In this document: positions 15,788-28,800 of the stretch, piece by piece
Layout of the letters: every line of letters starts with the position of its first letter
How positions within the stretch are numbered: position 1 is the stretch's first letter
NCBI GenBank assembly: GCA_045578725.1
Contig: JAZNKS010000018.1
Coordinates: 19,407 to 83,406 of the forward strand
Length of the DNA: 64,000 bases
Origin: Flemingiibacterium sp045578725
GTDB lineage: Bacteria; Bacillota; Clostridia; Oscillospirales; CAG-272
Direction of reading: 5' to 3'
Position numbers and translations under genes: made by a program
The notes under the pieces: generated by a model
Told to the model about the DNA's origin: nothing
Databases searched by the model: none
Seen by the model: the letters and a program-made list of their open reading frames with translations, nothing else

Positions 15788-18700
15788 ATGAAGAAAAAAG
15801 CACGACTTCGCCAATTCACGGTGTGGCTGACACTGATCGCCATGCTGGTGTCGCTGGCTCCGGTCATGGTTCTGCCCGCCAGGGCGGCCACGATCTCGGA
15901 CAGCTACACCTACAGCATCAAGATCAAGAACAGCAACATCAAGCGGGCCGGTACCGACAATACGGTTTCCTGCTGCATTGAAATGGTCAACGGTGCGTAT
16001 TACGAAAAGAGCCTTGACTCCGGAGCCGATGACTTCGAGCGCAACGACTGCCGCACCTACAGCTTCACGCTGAAACACCAGCCCTGGGAAATCAAGCGTG
16101 TCGGTCTGAAGCACAGCGGCGGCTACAATGCTGTTGCCTTCGACTGGTTTGAATTCACGCTCCCGAACGGCATCACCTTCCATCAGGAGGTGAACCGCTG
16201 GTTCTACCGTGAATCCAAGACCTACCTTGTCTGGGCCGATACCGACCGCGAGGTCAAAGCCCGCGGCAACTTCGACTCCATGTTCAGCGGTACCCGCTAT
16301 TTCGGCGGCAATTCCACCTCCGGACATGGCGATATCGTCCTGAACTGGAACGGCAAGGTCTCCGACCAGTATTTCTCGGATTACACGATGTCCGATTATC
16401 CGGGCGCGGTCGGCATTACCTTCTCGGCAACCGGCAATACCTACGGCGGCAATTCCAGCCTGTCGAATATCTATGCCCTGACGGACAACGGACTTGCCAA
16501 AATCGAGCAGACGGACGGTCTTGACACCAAGATCACTCTCTACACCAACAAGCTCCTGTCGTTCATGAAGAACAACCGGATCTTCAAGCTGACGCTGGAC
16601 TCGATGCTGGATTATGACCACGATTACGATGCGTACAGCTATCACAGCGAAACCTTTACGATCTACCGCACGGCCTTCAATCTCGGCAGTGCGTATATCA
16701 CCACGCCTGCGTACACCCCCGAGGTAAGAGATAATTATTTCTACAACTCGCAGGCGGAGTACAAATACTTCACGGTCAGGATCCCGGTCATCGCGCAGGA
16801 TAACTACGCGGCCTCCGATATTGCCTCCTCGCTGGCGGCCAATATCAACAACGGCACCACCAAGGCCAAGATCTACTACGATACGATCGCATCCGGCGGT
16901 TATATCACGCCGTTGTCTGTCTATTCGGAGGGCTCACAGCTGATTCTGAACTGCTATGCGAAGGAAGGCTATGCCAATCCCGAGGGTGTCGGCATCACGC
17001 CGGTGCTGGAGAACACCAGGGCCTCCTACAACGGACAGGAATACACCCTTGACAACGCCAATCTGCGTTATGAATACAAGATCACCACGCACAAGGTCGA
17101 TACCAAGGGCCTGACCCATACCGTCAAGGATGCCGACGGCGAGGCGATTGATCCCGCCAAGGGCTTTGATTCCTACGCAAACAGCCACTCGTTCATGCTC
17201 GGTGTCGATTCCGACTCGATCTATATGGACAACGGCAGGGGCGGACGCTCGGAGGGCTACTTCTCCTACCGTCTGTTTGATGCGGCCGGCCGTGAGGTTT
17301 CGCTGAAGCCTTACAACAAGCTGCCGACCTCGCTGGTTCCCCATACGGCCAACTCCGTCTACACGGTCATTCCGACGGTGAATGCGGAGGGAACCTATAC
17401 GCTCCGGATCCAGTCCCGCGATTTTGCGAACAATCTGGAAACCACCGAGCTTCCCGTCAAGCTGGATACGCTGGCCCCCCGTGCCTCCTATTCGCTGACA
17501 ACCAAAACCCTTACCGACGGCAGCAAGCGGAGTGAATACACCTTCACGCTGACGGACGGCAGCGGCACCGGACGGCTGTATTATGCCTTTGTCCGTGACG
17601 GCGAGGAGATTCCTGATGCCGATCAGGTCAAGCCGGAAACCAGCGGTCCCGAGGACACGCTCTATGAAAAGTGGGGCTTTATCGATCAGGCAAACGGCGA
17701 GGCGGCCACGGTTGTGCTCGCCCTGCCCGAGGGTGATTACTTCGGCGGACGGCTCATCTGGTACACCACCGATGCGGCCGGCAACGATTCCCGCACCGAA
17801 AAGAACGGCTCCGCCGATGCAGACGGTTATTATTATGCCGATGCAACATTAAGCAATGTCAAATCCGACATCGAGCTGATGGTAGCCGATGCCGCTCCCG
17901 GTCTTCCTTCTTATGATATCTCCTTTGAAACTTCCTCTCTCAATACGGTCAGGTACCGCTGGAAGGGCGAGGGTCTGACCACTCCGTTTGTTACCTACAC
18001 CGCATCGAGCCGTCCCGGCAGCGCATGGCAGGTCAACGGAAGCGGAGCTTCGGTTTGCCTGAGCGGCCATTACACGCTGGAATACACCGTCATCACTCCC
18101 GACGGCGCCAGCGAAACCTACACCCGCGATTTCCTGTTTGACAACACCGATCCGCAGATCGGCATCACCTTCACCGACAGCGTGATCACCGACAGCCAGG
18201 GCATCCGGATCACCGCCAAGGATATCACGGCCATCGAAAAGCTGACCTGGCAGCTCTATTCCGGCGAAGAAGCCATCGGCGAGCCGCAGGAGCTGAATGC
18301 CGGCCTGCCTGTGACCAACGCCGAGATTCACATCCCGTTTGAATCCACCGGCGCCTACAGCATTCTGGTATCCGCGACGGATGTCAACGGCCAGAAGACG
18401 GAGCAGTTCAGCCCCGTGTTCAGCGTCCGCGCCGGCAAGCCGGAGATTGAAGTCTACCACAATGTGTATGACAGGCTCGGCGAGCTGCCGCTGATCTCCC
18501 ATCAGGATTATACGCTGACTCTTACCGTCACCGAGCCGGTTGTTTCGGCCGGAGATTTTGATGCCAATCAGCGCATCTTCTACCGCACCTCCACCGACGG
18601 CATGAACTACAGCGAGTGGACGCCCCACTTCGATATGCTCCGCGATTCGGAGGAAATGTGGATCACCTTCAGCCTCATCGCTCCCGAGCTTCTCGTTCCC

Positions 18701-21700
18701 GGCGAGAACCGGATCTATGTGCAGGCCGCCATCGCTTCGGCATCGGCGGATCCCGCCTCCATCGATCCGAACACCGTAGCGACATCCGAGCCGATCACCA
18801 TCCTGTATGACGATAAGGCTCCGACCTGGCGCCTTACCATGGACGAGCTGCTCCCGACCAACGAATCGGTCTTCGGCTCGCTGATCGTCACCGACGATTA
18901 CACGCCCGCCGATCAGATCGAACTCGGCACCAGCAATTACCGGATCAATCTGAGCGATCCCGTTTATACGGAAACCGGTATGCGGATTGACTTCGAGATT
19001 ATCGACAATCTTGAGGATGATTACATCTCCCTGACCGATGCGGCCGGCAATCAGACCCTGATTCCGATCGTGGTTGACTGTATCGACACGGAGCCGCCGG
19101 AGGTTTATCCGGATGGCGGCTACAACATCTATTCCGGTCAGCGCGAGGACTACTACCTCAGCCTGTTCATCGGAAAAGCGCTGGAGGGCGAAACGAAATT
19201 CGCGCTGATTGAGGGCGAGTTCGCCGATCCCGACTACACGCCGGATCCCTCCGATACCTCCGCTCCCTCCGCGATCCCGGTTCTGGATCCCGAGAAGCTG
19301 GATGACTCCCTCTTCGGTCCGCTTCCCGTCAATGACAGCGTGAAGATTGTAAAGACCGAGATCGAAACCAAGTACGAAAACGGCGAGAGCGACATCGGCT
19401 ATGAAATCAAGGTCCTCGCCGAGGACGAGCGCCTGCCCGAGGATCCCGAGCCGGATTACGATGAGGATCCGGATGCGTGGTACGATTGGTACGAGCAGTG
19501 GAGAGAGCTCAACTACCGCCACTATGTTCTGGCCGTCCGCTCCGAGGACGCGCTCGGAAACGTCATTAAGGCGGCGGCCAGCCCGGCCTTCACCCTGCAA
19601 AGCGCTCCCGCAGCGGTCATTGGCGCCGCCTGCGTGCCCGAGCTTGCTTACACGCGCACCGCGCTGATCTTTGAAACCACCGTTCCGGTTTATGTCATGC
19701 CCGCCGATCTCATCCCCGATGAAATCGAGGCGATGAATCTGCCCGACGGACGGCTGGATACGCTGACCGATCCCACCGTGACGGCCTTCACCGAGCAGGT
19801 GGAAGCCTATGCCCGCACCTTCAGCGATAATGCCAGCATCGTGATCGACCGGATCGGCGATCATGCGGTCTACTTCGCCGATGAAATGGGCCGCGTCTTC
19901 AAGCGCACCGTCACCGTCAGGAATCTTGACGATCGGGAGGCCGACGAGGAAGCCGGTCTTGCCGGGAATTTCGCCTATGTAAGCTTCGGCAACGAGCTCC
20001 CTGTGAATGTATCCTTCTGCCGCGCCGAGTGGGATTGGGACAACGGCTCCTGGAACGATATGTCCGAGTGGGTGGAGATCGATCCTGATTCTCTCAAGGC
20101 CTGGGATCCCTACGGCGATTACGGCTACTTCCTGATTTTAGAGGCGGTCGGCGACAATGTCACGCTGAGCGAGGATTACATGGGCTACGGCGACGGCCAG
20201 TGGGACTTCCATATGGACTACGATTATTCTCAGATGAATGAGAATTACGATTACACCCGTCTGGTCTATGAGATGTCCGGCTCAACGAGCAACAGCCGCG
20301 TGCTTGCCTACACGGCGACCGTTGAGGACGGCGAGCTGACCGCCACCCTCGGCGATGTCTTCGAGCTGACGCTCGTGGATACCACCGTGCCCGAGGTCGA
20401 TCTCAACTATTCGACCACCGATTACACCAACAAGGATGTCATTGTTACCGTCAACGCCTATGATTCCGAGCTGGCATCGAATGCCGATGCCGACGATGTC
20501 AACGAGGAGGGAAGCGATCCCACCGCCGGTGACGAGGTCGAGATGAAGGAAATGACGGCAGAGGAGCTTGCCAAAATGCACGGCATCGCAAATCTCGCCG
20601 TATCCGGTATCCTCGCGGATTATCCGGATGATCCGTACTCCCTCACCTATACCGATCTCGGTGCGGTGTCCGAAACCTCCCTCACCTTCACCCAGGACGG
20701 CTATGCGGTTGTAAAGGCCACCAATACCCTCGGCCTTGTCAGCTATGTACTCGTCGAGGTCGGCAACATCAACCGTGAAGCCATCACCGAGGGCGAGGAC
20801 TACAATCTTACCTATTATTATACCGATGAAAACGGCTATGAGCTTCCCATCACGGATGAGGGCTCTTACCGCGAAGTCAGGGCTGCCATCGAGCTGACCT
20901 GGGAGGGCGAGGCCTACAAGGATATCACCTCGCTCACCAATCTCGGCTCCCTTGAAGCCGTTCTGACCCCCGAAAACGATTCCTTCACCTTCGTTCTGGA
21001 GGACTGCTACGGCAACCGCGCCGATGTTACAGCCTCCTTCGATCGCTGGGACACCGAAGGCCCTGCCATCACCTGGATCCCCGAGGTTGCGGGCAAGACC
21101 AACGAGGCGTATTCGATCTTCGTTTCCGTCACCGACCTTCTGAATGCACCCGGCTCTCTTACCGTGACCGATCCCTTCGGCCGTGAGCTGGAGATTACCT
21201 CCGACGGCTCCTCCACCGATCCCGAAACCGGTCTGATTACCGGCGAGTTCGCATTCGAGGCTGCCGACGGCGGCCGCTACACGCTGATCGCCGCCGATAT
21301 CCTCGGCAACGAATCCATGACCCGCATCACGGTTGACAACATCGACACCACCGTGCCGCGCGTGACCCGCAAGGTTGCAACCTCCGTCGAGCCCACCCTG
21401 CAGATGGTCGGCGTGAAGCTCACCTATTCCGAGCCGAACGTCCGCCTGACAAAGGTGGAGCCGGTCGAGGGCACCGGCCTTGAGGCCTCCGACATTCTGG
21501 TCGACTGGGCCAACTCCACCGTCCGCTTCGATGAAAACGGATCCCTTGGCGTATGGTTCACCGACGAATACGGCAATGTCGGCAGCGATGTCATCAGCGT
21601 ATCCAACATCAACCGCACCGCGCCTTCCCTGAAGGCGGTCACGACGCTGGCGGACGATGAGCTCTCCGTCACCGTCACCTTCGAGAAGAATCCCGAGGAG

Positions 21701-22810
21701 CGCCGCGAGCTTTCCGAGCTGTACGTTCTCCACAACGGCATCACGCCGGTTGAATCCGAGCGGGATGAGGAGGGCAACATCCTCTCCGAGCGCGTTCTGA
21801 ACGCCTCCGAGGTTTCCTTCCGCATCTATGACAACGGCACTTATTTCTTCACCGTCTACGATGGAATCGGCAATGTCCAGAAGATTCCCGTCGAAGTCAC
21901 CGGCATCGACCGGACGGCTCCCGTCATCACCGAGGTCGCATGGTCCTACACCTGGACGGATGCAGACGGTGAGCAGCAGGAAGCCTCCTATAAGCTGATC
22001 CCCGGCGACGAGATCGGCTACAACATCGTCGAGGACGATACCTACAAGGGCACCAATCAGGATATCACCGCCACCGTTACCACCGATTCCGGCACGAAGT
22101 TCGTAGGCTCGCCGAGCAGCGAATATTCGACCACCCATTCGGTTGTCTACGGCGAGGACGGCTGGTTCAACTTCAATCTCGAAAAGCCCAACGGTCTGAT
22201 GGATCAGTACGGCCTCGGCCTGTATGTGATCGACAAGCAGGCACCCGTGATTGAGGATGACGGCGATCTGATGTTCTTCGAGAACACAAAGGCCGGCACG
22301 CCCTATGACCGAGCGCTGCTGGATGTCAAGGCCTACGATGAGCGCTACGACGAGATCACCGATCTCAGCGATCAGGTAGAAATTGACTGGGGCGGCTTCA
22401 ATCCCGACGATATCCGCGCCAACACCTTCGACAAGAATAAGCCCTATACGATCACCTATACGGTCAGGGATGCGGTCGGCAACGAAACCACCGTCAGAAG
22501 AACCGTAACGCTGGTCGGCCTGTTCGACACGATGCTCCGCGTGAACGGCTTCTATCCGGACAGCACCGGACGTGCCGAGGCACACGGCGGCTCGGTTGAA
22601 TTAACCCTTGACAACTTCGGCGGCCGTGCATGGGCACGCTATGACGAAGGCATCCACACGATGGGTGAAATGAAGAACCGCGGCGAGGTCATCGAGCCGT
22701 CCGGTACATCCTTCCGGCTGGATAATCTGGCCGAGGGCTGGTACACCTTCTATGTACAAACCGATCTCTGCGACTATTTCTGCGTCAACGTTTACGTTTG
22801 GGCCGAATAA
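15788..22810 (+). CDS. giant secreted multidomain protein (2340 residues)
   Basis: A signal peptide with a long hydrophobic core ends at about residue 33 (LPARA, then ATISD). The rest is extracellular and acidic. From about residue 560 onward it is built of many beta-sandwich (Ig-like or cadherin-like) modules, each introduced by a recurring turn such as DTLAPRASY, DNTDPQIGI, DTTVPEVDL, DTTVPRVTR, DRTAPVITE or DKQAPVIED and closing with DxxGN patterns (DAAGN, DILGN, DGIGN, DAVGN). Such modules are typical of adhesins and cell-wall proteins. No sortase motif, SLH domain or C-terminal membrane anchor is visible, so it must be released or held by partners, perhaps the SLH-anchored protein encoded 17 bases downstream. 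Its exact ligand is unknown. Confidence 0.75.
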   Translation: MKKKARLRQFTVWLTLIAMLVSLAPVMVLPARAATISDSYTYSIKIKNSNIKRAGTDNTVSCCIEMVNGAYYEKSLDSGADDFERNDCRTYSFTLKHQPWEIKRVGLKHSGGYNAVAFDWFEFTLPNGITFHQEVNRWFYRESKTYLVWADTDREVKARGNFDSMFSGTRYFGGNSTSGHGDIVLNWNGKVSDQYFSDYTMSDYPGAVGITFSATGNTYGGNSSLSNIYALTDNGLAKIEQTDGLDTKITLYTNKLLSFMKNNRIFKLTLDSMLDYDHDYDAYSYHSETFTIYRTAFNLGSAYITTPAYTPEVRDNYFYNSQAEYKYFTVRIPVIAQDNYAASDIASSLAANINNGTTKAKIYYDTIASGGYITPLSVYSEGSQLILNCYAKEGYANPEGVGITPVLENTRASYNGQEYTLDNANLRYEYKITTHKVDTKGLTHTVKDADGEAIDPAKGFDSYANSHSFMLGVDSDSIYMDNGRGGRSEGYFSYRLFDAAGREVSLKPYNKLPTSLVPHTANSVYTVIPTVNAEGTYTLRIQSRDFANNLETTELPVKLDTLAPRASYSLTTKTLTDGSKRSEYTFTLTDGSGTGRLYYAFVRDGEEIPDADQVKPETSGPEDTLYEKWGFIDQANGEAATVVLALPEGDYFGGRLIWYTTDAAGNDSRTEKNGSADADGYYYADATLSNVKSDIELMVADAAPGLPSYDISFETSSLNTVRYRWKGEGLTTPFVTYTASSRPGSAWQVNGSGASVCLSGHYTLEYTVITPDGASETYTRDFLFDNTDPQIGITFTDSVITDSQGIRITAKDITAIEKLTWQLYSGEEAIGEPQELNAGLPVTNAEIHIPFESTGAYSILVSATDVNGQKTEQFSPVFSVRAGKPEIEVYHNVYDRLGELPLISHQDYTLTLTVTEPVVSAGDFDANQRIFYRTSTDGMNYSEWTPHFDMLRDSEEMWITFSLIAPELLVPGENRIYVQAAIASASADPASIDPNTVATSEPITILYDDKAPTWRLTMDELLPTNESVFGSLIVTDDYTPADQIELGTSNYRINLSDPVYTETGMRIDFEIIDNLEDDYISLTDAAGNQTLIPIVVDCIDTEPPEVYPDGGYNIYSGQREDYYLSLFIGKALEGETKFALIEGEFADPDYTPDPSDTSAPSAIPVLDPEKLDDSLFGPLPVNDSVKIVKTEIETKYENGESDIGYEIKVLAEDERLPEDPEPDYDEDPDAWYDWYEQWRELNYRHYVLAVRSEDALGNVIKAAASPAFTLQSAPAAVIGAACVPELAYTRTALIFETTVPVYVMPADLIPDEIEAMNLPDGRLDTLTDPTVTAFTEQVEAYARTFSDNASIVIDRIGDHAVYFADEMGRVFKRTVTVRNLDDREADEEAGLAGNFAYVSFGNELPVNVSFCRAEWDWDNGSWNDMSEWVEIDPDSLKAWDPYGDYGYFLILEAVGDNVTLSEDYMGYGDGQWDFHMDYDYSQMNENYDYTRLVYEMSGSTSNSRVLAYTATVEDGELTATLGDVFELTLVDTTVPEVDLNYSTTDYTNKDVIVTVNAYDSELASNADADDVNEEGSDPTAGDEVEMKEMTAEELAKMHGIANLAVSGILADYPDDPYSLTYTDLGAVSETSLTFTQDGYAVVKATNTLGLVSYVLVEVGNINREAITEGEDYNLTYYYTDENGYELPITDEGSYREVRAAIELTWEGEAYKDITSLTNLGSLEAVLTPENDSFTFVLEDCYGNRADVTASFDRWDTEGPAITWIPEVAGKTNEAYSIFVSVTDLLNAPGSLTVTDPFGRELEITSDGSSTDPETGLITGEFAFEAADGGRYTLIAADILGNESMTRITVDNIDTTVPRVTRKVATSVEPTLQMVGVKLTYSEPNVRLTKVEPVEGTGLEASDILVDWANSTVRFDENGSLGVWFTDEYGNVGSDVISVSNINRTAPSLKAVTTLADDELSVTVTFEKNPEERRELSELYVLHNGITPVESERDEEGNILSERVLNASEVSFRIYDNGTYFFTVYDGIGNVQKIPVEVTGIDRTAPVITEVAWSYTWTDADGEQQEASYKLIPGDEIGYNIVEDDTYKGTNQDITATVTTDSGTKFVGSPSSEYSTTHSVVYGEDGWFNFNLEKPNGLMDQYGLGLYVIDKQAPVIEDDGDLMFFENTKAGTPYDRALLDVKAYDERYDEITDLSDQVEIDWGGFNPDDIRANTFDKNKPYTITYTVRDAVGNETTVRRTVTLVGLFDTMLRVNGFYPDSTGRAEAHGGSVELTLDNFGGRAWARYDEGIHTMGEMKNRGEVIEPSGTSFRLDNLAEGWYTFYVQTDLCDYFCVNVYVWAE

Positions 22811-22827
22811 GCAAAGGAGGAACATGA

Positions 22828-25800
22828 GTGAAACGATTCAATAAAGCAGTCAGCCTGGTGCTTTGCCTGGTGATGCTGCTCGGACTGCTTCCCGCCGGTG
22901 TCTATGCAAGTGACGGCAGCAGCGAGAGCCCGTCCGGTACCTATACCATCCAGAATGACTACATCCGGTATTCCATCAATGCCGCAACCGGAGGATTTTC
23001 CGTCGAAACACTCGACGGAAATCCTCAGAAGTATCTGGATGACAACATCCCGCTTCTCTACCGCGAGGATGAGGACCGCAGCAGCGGCACCTCCTTCACC
23101 ACGGTCCGCATTGACGGCCGCGATTATGTATTCGGCCGCGATTACAGCTATTACGGCATCTCCACCACCCTGCACACGCCCGTTGTCACCAACAACGGCC
23201 GTCTGCTCACCGTGAAGTGGGATATCATGGACTTCACTGTTATAAAACAGGTGGCGCTGTCTGCCGAGGCCGATCAGGATCTGACCGGCAACGTGGGCAT
23301 CAGCTACACCGTTGTGAACAACGGTGAGGAGGCATCCGATGTCGGTATCCGCGTGCTGCTGGATACCGCGCTGGATTCCACCGTCGATGCGCCCTATCTC
23401 ATCAAGGATACCGATTCCGTTTCGCTGAAGACGGAAACGGAATTCTCCCGCGCCGAGGGCACCATGCCCGCGCAGATCCGCGGCGTGGATTCGCTGAACA
23501 ATCCCTCGAAGATGCTCTACACCTTCACCAAGACCTGGAATACCGAGGCCGCGGAGGTGGACCGCATCATCGTCGGCCATTGGCGGAATCTGGCCAACAC
23601 CCGCTATGAATACACGGCGGATGAATACTGCGATTTCACCAACTATTCCAACCGCCACCGCATTCCCGACGCTGCAATCGCCTACTACTGGGACGAGAAG
23701 GAGCTGGCGGCCGGTGCCGAGCGTACCGCCGAGATCCTCTACGGTGTCGGCAACTTCTCCTCCTCCGTGATCGAGGAGGGTGTCGGCATCCACATGAGCA
23801 TTGACAACAAGGTCCGCCTGGACGATTCCGGCACGGCCTATGTCAATGACGGCAAGTTCGATATCACCGTCACCGTCGATAATTCGGTCAGCGATGCCAC
23901 AAAGATCGATGAAGCGCTCCTGCGTGTCAGCTTCGATGACGGCATTTCCTCCACCGACGGCATCATCACCCAGGCGATGGATTCCATCGAGGTGGGCAAT
24001 GTCAAGACCTTCCGCTTCCATCTGAAGGCCGATGCCGTTGACACGATCACCGCCAAGGAGATCGGCGTCACCCTCACCGGCACGAAGGATAACGGCGACG
24101 GCACCGCATCGGTTGTCACCCTCAACACCAGCCGGAACATCATTCTCCCCGGCATCAAGGGCCCGGCCTCCGATCTGTCCATCACCTACATCTCCCCCGA
24201 AATCGTCTACACCGAGGGAAGCAAGACGATCACCCTGACCGGTAATCTCTCCCCTCTGAAGGCGCTCGAAGGCACCGACGGCTGGCGGGTCTTCCTCGAC
24301 CATGTCACCAGCGATCATTCGGTTGAAATCGACAAGAGCCGGATCGCCTTCCTGGACGAGATGTGCACCCAGCTCTCGCTTGCCACCTCCGAAACGCTGC
24401 ACTCCGGCTTCTACCGTGTCCGCTTTGATTTCACGGATACCCAGCTGGTGGAGGGCTTCGGCTGCAAGTCGATCACCTTCTCCCGGACGCTGATTGTGTC
24501 CAACAATCCCGTCTACCGCTCCCGCACCTTCGGTCTGATGGCGCTGGTCCGCTACAACCGCACGGATTACACCTTCGTTCCCTTCGTCAACCAGGAGGAG
24601 TACAACAACTTCCTTGACGGTCTGGGACGGAACGGCGGCGCCTATTCCGAGAGCTCCGGCAACGGCTATCCGGACATCAACGGCGATCTGATCGCTCCGT
24701 TTGATCCGGTGGATCTGGACGATCCCTCCACGATGCTCCTCAATGAAAAGGAGGTCATCCTCATCCTGCGCGGCTCCTTCAAGGAAACCCAGCGCGAGGA
24801 CGGTTCGGTCTTCTATCAGGCCAGCATCGAGGATTCGGATATCATCATCAATGAAATTCTGAAGTATACCGGCAAGGCTCCCCTCGTTGTCGAAAGCAAC
24901 GGCGAGATCTTCAGCGTATCCGGTGACGGCAAGCTGTCGGTTATCAGCTCGATCACCGTATGGCCGGGCGAATGGAGCTTCCAGGTCAACAAGGGCACGG
25001 TCACCACGCTGGACAGCGATCGGTGCCAGCTCCCCAATGCCAACGAGCTTTCGCTGACCCTTGAAGGCGTCGGCTACATGGTGCAGGCCATCGGCGGTTT
25101 CTTGATCGACATCAAGTACGGTGTCATGACCTCGAACCGTCCCGTCAGCACCGACCGCACGCTGATCTACGGCATCAGCTTCGGCGGCAGCATCTCCCTC
25201 CCGATTGCCATCCCCGATTCCTTCAAGTCCAAGAAGGACGATGCCCAGAATCAGATCAAGCAGGCCGATGAGGATATCGACTATTCCGAGGCCCTGCAGA
25301 ATCTGTTCAAGGAGGAGGACGATACGCCCGATCCCGGCACCGGCACAACGCCCACGCCCGGAACCAATCCGACGACCCCTCCGTCTACCACCACCACGCC
25401 GACCAAGCCGAAGAAACCCCGGCCGGCCAGCGATTTCACCAAGGACACCAACCTCACCGAGGGTCTGCTCTCGGCGGCCATCAACGATGTCCGCTTCGGT
25501 CAGGAGGCCGATGAAAACGAAGAGGGCCAGGTTGTCATCACCGACACCGGCTTTATCGGCATCGATGCCACCTTCTCGGTCGGCCTTCCCCGCGACGTGC
25601 TCGGAAGCCTGATCAACAATGCTCCCGGCATCTACGCCTCCGTCACGATCAACACCATCGATCACTTCTACATGGTTGAGGCCGGCCTCGCGCTTGCCGT
25701 CATCCAGATGGACGGCGTTCTCAGCTTTGCCATGACCGAGGTCAACGGCGGCGATCACGTTGTCCCGGACAGCATTCAGTTCTACATCCGCGACGGTCTG

Positions 25801-28800
25801 AGCATTCCGCTGGTTCCCGGCGTTATGTTCCTGGACGGTCTGGGCGGCGGCATCGACGGTCTGGCCGATACCATCGGCGGCGAGTTCTCCAAGCTCCCCC
25901 CGCTGACGGTTCTGCTCTATACCCGCCTTACGATGGTCGAAACGCTGATCGGCGACTTCAACATCTCTGCGGCGCTGACCGGTGCATCCTTTGACGGCGA
26001 TATGTCGATCAATGTGCCCGGCATCATCAAGAAGGCAAACAAACCGGGTGGCAATACACCCTCCACCCCGAACACGCCCACCACCCCGAATCCGACCAAT
26101 CCGACTTCCGGCGGCGTGAACGGTGCCAAGACAAGCCCGAAGAATCCCGCCAACACCACCACCTTTGTTTCCACGATTGTGGATAAGCTGAAGAGCCCGG
26201 TTTCGATCAACTACGGTGCCTCCGTGCGCTGGATCGATCCCTTCAACCTGAACGGCTACGGCAACATCAGCGTCATCGACGGTCTGCTGGCCGGCGGTGT
26301 ATCCATCACGATCTCGGCCAATTCCTTCTACGGCTATGCGTATCTGTCGCTCCGCGTTCCGGACAGCATTCCGATCGTCGGCGGCCATGAGATCGCAGGC
26401 GTGGAGGCCGCGATTTCCAACAAGTTCATCGGTGCGAATCTGAAGCTTCTGGGCATCAAGCTCGGCTTCATCTACTACTGGGACGGCGATTTCAATATCG
26501 GCACCGGCATCACCCTGCGCAGCCTTGGCGGCGCTGTGAATCCGGTCTACGAGGAAAATGCCGTCTACTCCACCAACCTGATCCCGATCACCAAGAAGCC
26601 GGCGGTGATGACCCGCCTGCGTATGGCCGGTCAGTCGCTGACCTACGCCTTCGATGTGGCCGGACAGGATGCGCTTGTCATCGAGATCCCCTATGAAGCA
26701 AAGGCGCTTCCCACCGCAGAGGACTTTGCCGTAATCGGCCCGAACGGTGAGATCCCGCTGATTCCGGATGACGGAAAGGGCGGCGGAAGCTATCTGGTTC
26801 AGGTCCGCGACGGCAAGACCTACCTCTACGTTACCGTTACCGATCCCGCTCTGATCGCCGACGGCAACTGGTCCGTCCGGATGCTGACGGATCTCATGGA
26901 TGTCGAAACCTTCGAGATCATGGGCGTTGCCGACATTCCGGAGATCACCGGCGTACAGTTCAGCCGCGCGGGAGATGTGAATTCCCACGAGTTCGAGCTT
27001 TTCTGGGATGTCACCTCCGACAGCGAATCGGCCGGTTATCTGGATGTCTACCTGACCAAGGATCCCGAGCTGCTGGAAAAGCTGAAGAATGACAACAACA
27101 CAAAGCAGGATATCTACACGCTGGAGCGCATCCGTCTGGAGGAAATCACCGACGGCTCCCGGACCGTAATCCTGCCCGAAACCATGGACAGCGGCACCTA
27201 TTATGTCGTTGCCATGCTGGCAAACGATGCAGGCGGTATGAGCACGGCGATTACCGAAACCACCTTCACCTTTGTCAACAAGAACCTGCCAAAGCCCATA
27301 GCGTCTGCCGAAATCCGCTATGCGGGCGACGGTGATTTCTATGTGGATATCACCGATGCCGAAGATCCCGATTACACCCACTACATGATCGAGGTGGCCG
27401 CCGCTGACGGCAGCACGCTGGAGAACCACATCGATATGTTTGAGGTCGGCGAGGATCCTTATGTCGGCAAGGAAGCCGGTCTGATTCCGGGCGAAAAGTA
27501 TTACGCCCGCATCATGACGGTCCGTGTCGAGGAGGACACCAACCGCCGCTTCTACGGCTCCGATATCATCGATACCGATGAAATTGAGCTGCCCGCGCTG
27601 GATAAGCCGGTGCTTCTGGCGATTGAGTCCAACATCCAGCCCGGCGAGGTCAGCCATGAGGATTCCCTCGTGATCACCTACACCTTCGACCGTCCCGTCT
27701 GGATGTATACCGAGCTGAACCGCGGTCTCCGCTATGCCAACGATATGGGCACCGAGTGGACCATGGAATACGCGCTCGAGGACGGCGATTACATCCTGGA
27801 TTTCACCGCCCTCGGTGAGAGCAAGGACAGCGTTACCGGCTCCGATTTCCCGGATATCCCCTGTGCACGGATGGGCTTCTCGGTCGATACCGTTGCGCCC
27901 AGCCTCAGCATCAAGCAGGTTGCCTACAAGACGGTGGATACCGAGTCCGCACCCGGCAGACTGACCGCCTTTGAATCGACCACCGTATTCGCCGATGAAA
28001 CCGGCGCGTTCGTGATCGAGGGCATCACCGATTTCGATGCCGAGCTGACGGCTGAAGGAAATTCCGTCGAGGTCGGCAACAACGGCACGTTTATCTATGA
28101 GGGAACCCTCGACGCGGGCGAAACCTCCCGCGAGATCCGCCTGAAGGCCACCGACAAGGGAGGCAACTCCACCGAGATTGCCGTCTTCGCCGTCATGGGA
28201 CCGGCCGGCGCCTTCAAGAGTGTTGAGCTTCTGGCCGACGGCAATCCCATCGACCGCGATGAGGACGGTGAGGCTGTCATCACGCTGAAGAACGGCGAAG
28301 AGACCACCCTCTCGCTGATCGGCATCACCGCCGACGGCCGCGAGATTGTGATCGACGAGCCGGTCTGGAATATCCTCTACGAAAAGAATCTCGTCATCTT
28401 TGATGAGGGCAGCACCCGCGCAAGAAAGACCGGCGAAACCGCCATCAAGGCCGGCCTTGCGATTGCCGAGGTCACCGAGGCCGACGGATCCGTTCACGAT
28501 CTGATGCTGGAGGATTATGTTGTCATCATCATTGAAGAGGGAAGCCGGGATGAGCTGCTTGCGGACATTCTGGCCGCAAGGGAGAACATCCTGACGCCCG
28601 AAAAGGCGACCGAGGAAGAGATCGCCGCCTATGAAGAGGCGATCCGTGAGGCCGAGGCCGTTTATTCCGATGAAGAAACCACCCAGCCCGAGGTAAGCGC
28701 GGCGATTGCCGATCTTGCCGAAGCGACCGAAATCTTCAACAAGGCGAAGATTCTTGACAAGACCGCGCTGGCCGATGCCATCACCGCGGCCGAAAAGAAC